From the NCBI GenBank assembly GCA_027307115.1, contig DAHUXN010000087.1, positions 1-32,768 of the forward strand: a stretch of 32,768 nucleotides of DNA, read 5' to 3'. Shown here piece after piece: positions 1 through 5,622 of this stretch (positions are counted from its first letter, which is position 1; every line of letters begins with the position of its first letter). Source of the stretch: Acidobacteriota bacterium (GTDB lineage: Bacteria; Acidobacteriota; Terriglobia; Acidiferrales; UBA7541). The notes under the pieces are model-generated. The model worked only from the letters and a program-made list of their open reading frames with translations, did no database searches and was not told the origin of the DNA. A program made the position numbers and the translations under genes.

Positions 1-279
1 ATGCTGCGTACTGTGAGTTCGGGCCGCGTACCAGTGGAGCGCACACGCCGCATTATGTTGCTGCGCTCTTTTTGGGAGAAATTGTCCATGAGCAGGCCTA
101 ATTTAGGACAAAATTTGCGTGCGCGCCACCATTTTTGGGAAATTTTTCGGGCATCGGGACTGGCGGAGTTGAAAGACTTAAGCCCCGGGGAGGACGCGAC
201 GGTGGACGCGACTCGGGGAGTCGCCCGCCCAGGCGGCCCGGCCCTTCGTCCCTCCCTTCCTATGTCAGGGCAGGCAGGG

Positions 280-524
280 TGAACAAGCAGCGCCCCTACG
301 AGGGCAACGGCAAAGGCTCCCACCCTTCGCGTCTTTTTCAAGTTGCGCTGCAGGAGCAGCGCGGGCGCGAAGGATGGGGCACCCGCAAGGGCAGAAAGAA
401 ACAGCAGATTCCTCACACCGTTCGCAAGAAGCGCGAACGGGTTCGGAATGACATGGAAAGCAGTGGCGAGTGACGCCCAGGCGGGCAAGCCTCAGCGTAA
501 ACAAGCACCGCCCCTACGAGGGCT
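280..524. repeat. Pair of 25-26 base direct repeats
   Basis: The word at 280-304 (key part AACAAGCA then GCCCCTACGAGGGC) recurs at 499-524 with two mismatches. Both copies are followed by a different sequence and bracket the structured repeat at 319-474. This suggests a composite of smaller repeat modules rather than coding DNA. Confidence 0.7.
319..474. repeat. Structured intergenic repeat, copy D
   Basis: This copy contains three hairpins in order. The outer arms are 319-331 and 366-379 (CCCACCCTTCGCG against CGCGAAGGATGGGG). Nested inside is a 7-bp stem, 345-351 with 356-362, closed by an AGGA loop. A third stem, 418-425 with 433-440, is bracketed by the constant words GCAGATTCC (404-412) and GGAATGACA (445-453). 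A short tail, CAGTGGCGAGTGAC (461-474), recurs at 1035-1048. A close relative lies at 1031-1206. It may act in RNA as a structured spacer or terminator; no function is shown by the sequence itself. Confidence 0.8.
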
Positions 525-596
525 TGCGGGTTTCCGCGACTGGAATCGCGAACAATGTTCGAGACGCTACCGCTGGAGTGGTATGCTTCCCCCACA

Positions 597-929
597 ATGA
601 CCGGGAAAGAACCACCTCCGCGGCGGTACCCGCGCACGCAATTGCAGAGGGGAATGCTGGTCGCTTGGCAGGGAGCGGGCGCCCGACGCACCGACCGCGC
701 CAAAACCCTCGGCATGGGCGGACTCTACATTGAAACCGCCGACCCGCCGGCCGCCGGCACTTTTATTCAACTGCTCATCGACACGCCAGAAGGCGAAGTG
801 CGCGCTCGCGCCGTCATTCGCAACGCTGACCCAGGCCGCGGAATGGGCGTCGAATTCGTCGGCATGGACCAGGCCGCCCGCACCCACCTCCACGGCCTCC
901 TCAAACGCCTGCTCCCCGGGAGCGCGTAA
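597..929 (+). CDS. PilZ-type domain protein with a degenerate second motif
   Basis: A protein of 110 residues if it starts at 597; an upstream in-frame ATG at 555 would give 124. It looks like a stand-alone PilZ domain. An arginine-rich RRYPR motif near the N-terminus matches the RxxxR c-di-GMP motif, and the following beta-rich pattern includes a central GGLYIET strand and a late GMGVEF strand. The second canonical motif, [D/N]xSxxG, reads TLGMGG here, so the aspartate and serine are missing and nucleotide binding is uncertain. PilZ domains normally bind c-di-GMP and control motility, polysaccharide or pilus functions. I chose 597 because residues before it look unlike the family and derive from repeat-rich DNA; neither start has a strong ribosome site. 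The gene stands alone, with repeats on both sides and a convergent dehydrogenase downstream. Confidence 0.65.
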   Translation: MTGKEPPPRRYPRTQLQRGMLVAWQGAGARRTDRAKTLGMGGLYIETADPPAAGTFIQLLIDTPEGEVRARAVIRNADPGRGMGVEFVGMDQAARTHLHGLLKRLLPGSA

Positions 930-1003
930 AAGCCGAACACGGAGAGGTCTGACGCGGCAGCTCTCGGACGGAGCTTGCGTCACCTGTTTCGTCATTCGTC
1001 GAC

Positions 1004-1030
1004 CTTGAGGACGATTTTGCCGAATTGTTG
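1004..1030 (-). pseudogene. Stray copy of the dehydrogenase 3-prime end
   Basis: Read on the minus strand, this short segment encodes QFGKIVLKVDE followed by a stop. It repeats the end of the dehydrogenase at 1207-2235, which finishes QFGKIVLKV. Twenty consecutive bases are identical between 1008-1027 and 1217-1236. The structured repeat at 1031-1206 lies exactly between the two copies. It is either the original gene end, displaced when the repeat arrived, or the last relic of a second dehydrogenase gene. Confidence 0.6.
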
Positions 1031-1206
1031 AAGGCAGTGGCGAGTGACTAGAGGGCAAGGCAAGAACCCACCCTTTACGTGTTTTTTCAACTTGCGCTGC
1101 AGGAGCAGCGCGGCCGTAAAGGATGGGGCACCCGCAAAAACGAAAAAGGAAACAGCAGATCCCTCACACCAGTCGCGGAAGCGCGACTGGGTTCGGGATG
1201 ACAACA
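1031..1206. repeat. Structured intergenic repeat, copy E
   Basis: Close relative of the element at 319-474. The outer arms are 1067-1079 and 1115-1128 (CCCACCCTTTACG against CGTAAAGGATGGGG), with the same nested GCGCTGC-AGGA-GCAGCGC stem. The third stem is 1169-1176 with 1183-1190. Where the arm sequences differ from the other copy, both strands of the stem change together and pairing is kept. It lies between the convergent PilZ-type and dehydrogenase genes and ends about three bases from the dehydrogenase stop codon. Confidence 0.8.
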
Positions 1207-2235
1207 TTAAACTTTAAGGACGATTTTGCCGAATTGCTCGCGGTGTTCGAGACGCCGGTGCGCTTCGGCGGCTTCCGCTAGAGGAAAAACTTTGTCAACG
1301 ACGGGGTGGATCTGTTTGCGGGCCACCAATTCGAGGACGGGGAAAAGCTCCGCCTTGCTGCCCATGTAAGAACCCAGAATCGACAAGTGCCGGCTGAACA
1401 AAAAGCGCAAATCGATTTTCGCGTCGTAGCCGGTGGTGGCGCCGCAAGTGACCAGTCGTCCATTCACCGCGAGGCAGGCGACGCTTTGGTCCCACGTCGC
1501 TGTGCCCACGTGTTCGATTACGACGTCGACGCCGCGCCTGTTGGTCAAGCGTTTTACTTCCGCCTGGATTTGCTGTTTGGTGTGCACGATGACTTCATCC
1601 GCGCCCAGCGCGCGAACCTTTTCGACTTTTTCTTCCGCGCCCACGGTGGCGATAACGTGCGCTCCCAGAACCTTCGCGATTTGAATCGCGGCGCTGCCGA
1701 CTCCGCTGCCGCCGCCCAAAATCAAAACGTCTTCGCCGGGCTGAAGTTTTGCGCGCGTCACCAGCATGTGCCACGCCGTGAGGAAGACCAGCGGAATCGC
1801 GGCGGCCTCTTCAAAGGAAAGCCCCGCGGGAATCGCGACGGCGTTGCGCGCCGGCGCGCACACAAATTCGGCGTAGCCACCATTCACCAGATAGCCGAGC
1901 AGCGTGTACTTGCGGCAAAGATTATCGTTCCCCGCAAGACAAGCGGCGCAGCGTCCGCAGGAAATTCCCGGCTGCAGAAGCACTTTTTCTCCCACGCGAA
2001 TGTCGCCCGCCATTTCGCCGACGGCCGCGATTTCGCCGGAGATGTCGCTGCCATTGATGTGCGGCATGGGAATTTGAATGCCGGGAATGCCTCTGCGAAT
2101 CCACAGGTCGAGATGGTTCAGCGCGCAGGCGCGAACGCGAACCAGCACTTCGTCGGCGCGGGGTTTGGGATCTGGCGCGTCCGTGTATTTCAGAACTTCA
2201 GGCCCGCCGTGCTGCGTGAAAACAACCGCCTTCAT
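1207..2235 (-). CDS. Zinc-type MDR alcohol dehydrogenase / quinone oxidoreductase family
   Basis: A 342-residue medium-chain dehydrogenase/reductase, the usual length. The N-terminal GroES-like half has RACALNHLDLWIRRG. A four-cysteine structural-zinc loop follows (C-x2-C-x2-C-x7-C, in GISCGRCAACLAGNDNLC). The Rossmann half contains GGGSGVGSAAIQIAK, the glycine-rich NAD(P) site. The usual GHE zinc motif of true alcohol dehydrogenases is replaced by NGSDISGE, as in several quinone-oxidoreductase-like relatives, so the substrate cannot be assigned. The enzyme is predicted to be cytosolic. It follows the B-box membrane protein by about 50 bases on the same strand, so the two may be cotranscribed. 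The C-terminus ends LKV with its stop beside an intergenic repeat; a second, slightly longer version of this end lies beyond that repeat. Confidence 0.9.
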   Translation of the reverse strand: MKAVVFTQHGGPEVLKYTDAPDPKPRADEVLVRVRACALNHLDLWIRRGIPGIQIPMPHINGSDISGEIAAVGEMAGDIRVGEKVLLQPGISCGRCAACLAGNDNLCRKYTLLGYLVNGGYAEFVCAPARNAVAIPAGLSFEEAAAIPLVFLTAWHMLVTRAKLQPGEDVLILGGGSGVGSAAIQIAKVLGAHVIATVGAEEKVEKVRALGADEVIVHTKQQIQAEVKRLTNRRGVDVVIEHVGTATWDQSVACLAVNGRLVTCGATTGYDAKIDLRFLFSRHLSILGSYMGSKAELFPVLELVARKQIHPVVDKVFPLAEAAEAHRRLEHREQFGKIVLKV

Positions 2236-2284
2236 GCAATCCTCCGAGGAAATAGAGCAAACGTTCGCCGCGCAACGCGCGCGC

Positions 2285-2656
2285 TTAAGTTCGCGATGAC
2301 TTTGCGAACTTGCGTGCTATCAGAAAGGAAAAGACAGCTCCTATGACCATAATGGCGGCAAACGACAGAAAGAATCGAAACGTAAACGAATCGCTTCGTT
2401 CCATTATGCCGAACGCAGCAAAAAGCACACCAAATAGGCTCAGTAGGATTGCGTTTCTGAAGTGCGACTTGGCGGCGATGGGGAATGCCTGCTTATTCCT
2501 GTCCATCATGGCCTTCAACAGTTTTACTTGTTCGTGGCATTCAGGACTACATACGATGCCGATTCCCGTGTCTTTCGCGCACGCCGTGCACACGCCCTTA
2601 AGGCAGTACTTGCATGCTCCAACTGCGTCGGATTGAGAATGTGTGAAACACTTCAT
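2285..2656 (-). CDS. Small B-box-like zinc-finger membrane protein
   Basis: 123 residues. The first 41 carry a dense Cys/His pattern (C3, H6, C15, C18, C23, C26, C36, C40, H41), matching the B-box type zinc fingers that head many bacterial membrane proteins. Two hydrophobic segments follow at about residues 68-84 and 94-114, then a basic tail. The start at 2656 is supported by GGAGG five bases upstream; the open frame continues further upstream but looks non-coding there. It probably binds zinc and sits in the inner membrane with the finger in the cytoplasm; its role is unknown. It lies just ahead of the MDR dehydrogenase. Confidence 0.75.
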   Translation of the reverse strand: MKCFTHSQSDAVGACKYCLKGVCTACAKDTGIGIVCSPECHEQVKLLKAMMDRNKQAFPIAAKSHFRNAILLSLFGVLFAAFGIMERSDSFTFRFFLSFAAIMVIGAVFSFLIARKFAKSSRT

Positions 2657-2783
2657 TCGAACCTCCGCCAGGGTATCGCGTTTTCCGCGAAAGTCTACTG
2701 TAGTCGCGCGGCAATTGACAGGGGGCGGCGCGCGCCGTAACCTGAAATCAGACAACGCGCCAGAATGGTTGCGACGAACCTCA

Positions 2784-2839
2784 GCGGCTAAAGCCGCATG
2801 GTAAAGGTTCGCGAATTGCGGCACGGCTGAAGCCGTGCC
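2784..2839. repeat. Two GGCT(A/G)AAGCC palindromes
   Basis: GCGGCTAAAGCCGC (2784-2797) and GGCACGGCTGAAGCCGTGCC (2820-2839) are short perfect-arm palindromes with a shared core. They lie in the 228-base gap between the divergent B-box gene and XdhC-like gene. A third member, GCACAGGCTGAAGCCTGTGC, lies at 25799-25818. They look like members of a REP-type palindrome family rather than operators of one gene. Confidence 0.7.
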
Positions 2840-2884
2840 CTGACGGAAAACGGCATCCCAGAACACTGCGGACATCGGAATATT

Positions 2885-3712
2885 ATGGATTTGTTCGAAG
2901 AAATCGTGCGAATGCGGCGCGCGGGGCAGCGCGGGGCGCTCGCGACCATCGTGCATACGAACGGCTCGATTCCGAGCTACGAAAGCTCGCGCATGTTGGT
3001 GCGCGAAGACGGCTCGATTGCAGGCACCGTTGGCGGCGGATGCGTGGAAGCGGACGTGTGGGCCGCGGCCAAGGAAGTGATCCAGCAGGAAATGCCGCGC
3101 AAGATGACGTTCAGCCTGAACAACGAAGCGGCATACGACGCAGGGCTGATTTGCGGAGGCACTCTTGAGATTTTCGTCGAGCCGATTCTGCCGCAGCCGA
3201 AATTATATTTGTTCGGCGGAGGACACGTGTCGACGGCGCTCGCGCGCGTCGCGCACCTCGCCGGATTTTCGATCAGCGTGATTGACGACCGCGCCAGCTT
3301 CGCCAATACGGAACGTTTCCCGATGGCAGAAGAAACGTTGACGAGCTACGAAGAGGCGTTCGAGAAACTGAAGCCAAATGCTTCGTCGTATCTTGTGATT
3401 ATCACACGCGGACACAAAGACGACATGCGCGTTCTCGAATGGGCCGTGGGCACGGACGCGCGGTACATCGGAATGATTGGCAGCAAACGCAAAGTGATTT
3501 CCGTGTACAAGGCGCTCGAAAAGCAAGGCATCGCGATGGAGAAATTCGCGCGCGTCCACGCGCCTGTCGGCCTGGAGATTGGCGCGCTGTCGCCGGAAGA
3601 AATTGCCGTCAGCGTGACCGCGGAACTGATTGCCGTGCGCCGCAACGCCGCGCCGGGCGCGCCACATAAAGCCGTGCGCCTCGATGAAGTCCCCGCGCTG
3701 AAACACGATTGA
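2885..3712 (+). CDS. XdhC/CoxI family molybdoenzyme maturation protein
   Basis: 275 residues, typical of the family. The N-terminal XdhC/CoxI domain (about residues 8-75) shows GALATIVHTNGSIP and GGCVEADVW. The C-terminal Rossmann domain (about 100-250) begins KLYLFGGGHVSTALARVA and contains ITRGHKDD and YIGMIGSKRK. Family members deliver or sulfurate the molybdenum cofactor of xanthine- or CO-dehydrogenase type hydroxylases in the cytoplasm. A MobA/MocA-like cytidylyltransferase follows 231 bases later on the same strand, the usual partner. No hydroxylase structural genes are in the window, so the client enzyme is unknown. The ribosome site before 2885 is weak. Confidence 0.9.
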   Translation: MDLFEEIVRMRRAGQRGALATIVHTNGSIPSYESSRMLVREDGSIAGTVGGGCVEADVWAAAKEVIQQEMPRKMTFSLNNEAAYDAGLICGGTLEIFVEPILPQPKLYLFGGGHVSTALARVAHLAGFSISVIDDRASFANTERFPMAEETLTSYEEAFEKLKPNASSYLVIITRGHKDDMRVLEWAVGTDARYIGMIGSKRKVISVYKALEKQGIAMEKFARVHAPVGLEIGALSPEEIAVSVTAELIAVRRNAAPGAPHKAVRLDEVPALKHD

Positions 3713-3744
3713 AACATGAGGTCGGCTGATGACGGCACGAAAGA

Positions 3745-3777
3745 CCCCACCCTTCGCACAAAACGCGAAGGATGGGG
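3745..3777. repeat. Compact hairpin repeat related to the D/E elements
   Basis: Arms CCCCACCCTTCGC (3745-3757) and GCGAAGGATGGGG (3765-3777) pair with one mismatch around a 7-base loop, and GCACCCGCAAG follows. This is the outer hairpin of the longer elements at 319 and 1031 with the interior removed. It lies between the XdhC-like and MobA-like genes and could end the first transcript, although no T-run follows. Confidence 0.75.
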
Positions 3778-3813
3778 CACCCGCAAGAGCCGTATTGGCA
3801 AGGACGAACGCGC

Positions 3814-3955
3814 GATGCCGCGGTAATTATTCTTTCGGCCCTTCGCAAAGTTCGTTCAAAACTTCAAGCCGAGTCAATATGATTGCTGTGGTGATACTTG
3901 CGGCCCTTCGCAAAGTGCGCTCAGGACCTGTAGTTGCGTCGGCATGATTGCCGTT
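3814..3955 (+). repeat. 65-bp tandem repeats copying the start of the MobA-like gene
   Basis: The gene start at 3944 (MIAVVILSA) is preceded at exactly 65-base spacing by ATGATTGCTGTGGTGATACT at 3879 (encoding MIAVVILAA). A more decayed copy at 3814 would encode DAAVIILSA. The word CGGCCCTTCGCAAAG occurs at 3836-3850 and 3901-3915, also 65 apart. Because 65 is not a multiple of three, each copy sits in a different frame. The 3879 copy runs into a stop at about 3945, close to the true start. Confidence 0.85.
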
Positions 3956-4624
3956 GTCATACTGTCGGCGGGCGAATCGCGGCGCATGGGTCAGCCGAAA
4001 GCGCTGCTTCCCTTCCCGGAATTCTTCCGTAGCGCCACTGGAAAAAGCGAAGATAGGCTTGCGACGCAGACAGAGACCGCGCCGGCGCAGCCAAAAACAT
4101 TCCTGTGTCATTTAATCGACGTGACGCGGCATCCGCGTGCGGGACTCTTGCGCGTGGTAGTGGGCGCGCACGCGACGGAGATTCGCGCGCAGGCCAAATT
4201 AGACGCGGATGAACTCGTGGTGAATGCGGAATGGCAACGCGGACAGCTTTCGTCACTGCAAGCGGCGATTCGCAGTTTGCCCGCAGGCGAAACGGAGGGA
4301 ATGCTCGTCTGCCTCGTGGATCATCCGCTGATTTCCGCGCAACTCGTTTCGTCGCTCGTCGAAACATTCGACCGCAATAAAAATAAAATCGTGATTCCCA
4401 CCTATCGCGGCAAACGCGGCCATCCCGTGATTTTTCCGAGCGCGTTGTACGCGGAGCTGCTCGCGGTACGTCAAGACGCCCCGGAAAATATTGGCGCGCG
4501 CGCCGTGGTGCGCGCTCACGCCGCGGATATGGTCGAAGTTCCCGTGAACGAAGAAGGCGTCATCGTCAATCTGAATGATCCCGAAACTTTTCGCCGATTC
4601 TCGGCGCAATCTCAATCGGAGTAA
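3944..4624 (+). CDS. MobA/MocA-like molybdenum cofactor nucleotidyltransferase
   Basis: 226 residues. The N-terminal LSAGESRRMGQPKALLPF is the nucleotide-binding signature of the MobA/MocA family (LxxGxSxRMGxxKxLLP). CLVDHPLIS holds the metal-binding aspartate, and RGKRGHPVIF the usual substrate-side loop. Relatives add CMP or GMP to molybdopterin in the cytoplasm. Pairing with the XdhC-like gene favours CTP:molybdopterin cytidylyltransferase, for xanthine/CO-dehydrogenase type enzymes. Residues about 25-50 form a hydrophilic insertion between LLPF and KTFL, where relatives usually have only a few residues. The start region is present in three tandem versions upstream. Confidence 0.85.
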   Translation: MIAVVILSAGESRRMGQPKALLPFPEFFRSATGKSEDRLATQTETAPAQPKTFLCHLIDVTRHPRAGLLRVVVGAHATEIRAQAKLDADELVVNAEWQRGQLSSLQAAIRSLPAGETEGMLVCLVDHPLISAQLVSSLVETFDRNKNKIVIPTYRGKRGHPVIFPSALYAELLAVRQDAPENIGARAVVRAHAADMVEVPVNEEGVIVNLNDPETFRRFSAQSQSE

Positions 4625-4636
4625 GATCAGGCGAAT

Positions 4637-4999
4637 ATGACCACCACGCGCGAGATTCCGGCCAGAGGCTACTGCTGCTCATCGTGGCAGTCTCTTTGTT
4701 TTTGGGGATGCGCATTCGTCGCTTTTTATGCGGCCGCCCTGCTGGCCATTTACTGGCTGCATTTGGAAAACTACCAGTTGAGTGCGCTCTTCGCCGCGCT
4801 CGGATTGGCTTGCGTCGCGAATGCGGTGCGCAACCGGACTTTCCACTGTGTGATCACCGGGCCATTTTTCCTTCTCGTCGCGCTCGCGTTTGCTTTGAAT
4901 ACGGCGGGTGTTTGGAAAATCCCCGCGAGTGGGCTGTGGGCCACTGTCGTGATTGTGGTCTGTGCCGCGCTGCTACTCGAGCGAAGATTCGCCTCCTAA
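4637..4999 (+). CDS. Small integral membrane protein
   Basis: 120 residues with three or four hydrophobic segments (about 20-40, 46-62, 74-90 and 97-114), predicted in the inner membrane. I do not recognise the family. It starts 12 bases after the MobA-like gene on the same strand, so it is probably cotranscribed, but nothing ties it to molybdenum. Its stop TAA is immediately followed by TAG, the first bases of an inverted-repeat element. Confidence 0.6.
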   Translation: MTTTREIPARGYCCSSWQSLCFWGCAFVAFYAAALLAIYWLHLENYQLSALFAALGLACVANAVRNRTFHCVITGPFFLLVALAFALNTAGVWKIPASGLWATVVIVVCAALLLERRFAS

Positions 5000-5143
5000 T
5001 AGTTTGTTGAAAAAGTGCTCCTGATTGCCATCTCTGCCGCCGCGAGGGAACCGGGGCTCGCTCAAATCCAAGGAAACAGCAGATTCCTCCTCGCGGTTGC
5101 TCGTCGGAATGACAGCGAATAGAGTTTTTTCAACAAACTGCTA
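5000..5143. repeat. MITE-like element with 14-bp inverted ends, copy A
   Basis: The ends AGTTTGTTGAAAAA (5001-5014) and TTTTTCAACAAACT (5126-5139) are perfect inverted repeats. The interior contains AAACAGCAGATTCC and TCGGAATGACA, the constant words of this repeat family. The element fills the whole gap between two convergent genes: the left end abuts the membrane-protein stop, and the right end includes the TAG stop of the IscU-like gene. No coding capacity is seen. It could act as a two-way terminator. Confidence 0.8.
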
Positions 5144-5497
5144 AGACAATTTGGCGAAGAGAGCGACGAGCGCGTCGGACGCGAGTTGCGCGCCGTGGAA
5201 TGTCGCTTGCGGCAGGCCGCCAAGAGCATTGGAGATTTGCGCGGCGGTGACGCTCCACGCCTCGTCGAGCGATTTGCCCGCCACAAGTTCGGTCAGCGCC
5301 GAAGCAGACGCAAGCGCCGTGACGCATCCTTGCGCTTTGAAACGCACTGCGGAAATTTTCCCGTCGTCCACGCGCACAGCGAGCCGGAGAGTATCGCCGC
5401 AAACGGGATTGGTGACGTCGACGGCCGCGGTCGCGTCCGGCAGATCGCCCGTGTTGCGCGGATTTTTGAAATGGTCAAGAACGGCGGCGGAATACAT
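5141..5497 (-). CDS. IscU/NifU-N-like iron-sulfur scaffold lacking the third cysteine
   Basis: 118 residues, IscU-sized. The start HFKNPRNTG, the NPVCGD motif (C33, D35) and GCVTALASAS (C58) are the first two cysteine motifs of Fe-S scaffold proteins. The third motif, normally LPxxKxHCSxLA, reads LPQATFHGAQLA: H101 is kept but the following cysteine is G102. Scaffolds assemble 2Fe-2S clusters and hand them to apoproteins in the cytoplasm; with two cysteines this one may be a carrier or a regulator instead. No cysteine desulfurase or other isc/suf gene is adjacent. It lies downstream of the ADOP permease on the same strand. Confidence 0.8.
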   Translation of the reverse strand: MYSAAVLDHFKNPRNTGDLPDATAAVDVTNPVCGDTLRLAVRVDDGKISAVRFKAQGCVTALASASALTELVAGKSLDEAWSVTAAQISNALGGLPQATFHGAQLASDALVALFAKLS

Positions 5498-5622
5498 GAA
5501 GAGAAAGTGTACCGTCGAAGCTCAACCATCGAAAGCGGAGAATGAAAGACCGCTTCCATATTTCGCCGCGCGCAAACCACTGAGTCTTGTCGCCGCGCGT
5601 CTTAACTCTCAACAATTATGGA

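Larger units (their letters stand above)
1..554. other. Repeat-rich stretch without a convincing gene
   Basis: No recognisable protein is encoded. An open frame runs from base 1 to 282 on the plus strand, but its arginine- and proline-rich product resembles nothing I know. It also runs through a GC hairpin (7-bp arms 208-214 and 218-224), so I do not call it. The stretch holds a duplicated 25-base word and a long structured repeat, both listed separately. It precedes the PilZ-type gene and may contain its promoter, which I could not pick out. Confidence 0.5.

Noticed and set aside
1-282. 93-codon open frame at the window edge
   Set aside because: The product has no family likeness, is Arg/Pro-rich and includes a GC hairpin; too weak to call a gene.
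1306-2346. 346-codon open frame on the plus strand
   Set aside because: It lies antisense to the clearly recognised dehydrogenase and is a shadow created by its GC-rich codon use.
2657-2956. 100-codon upstream extension of the B-box protein frame
   Set aside because: It crosses the palindromic repeats and overlaps the start of the XdhC-like gene; the ATG at 2656 has a strong ribosome site.
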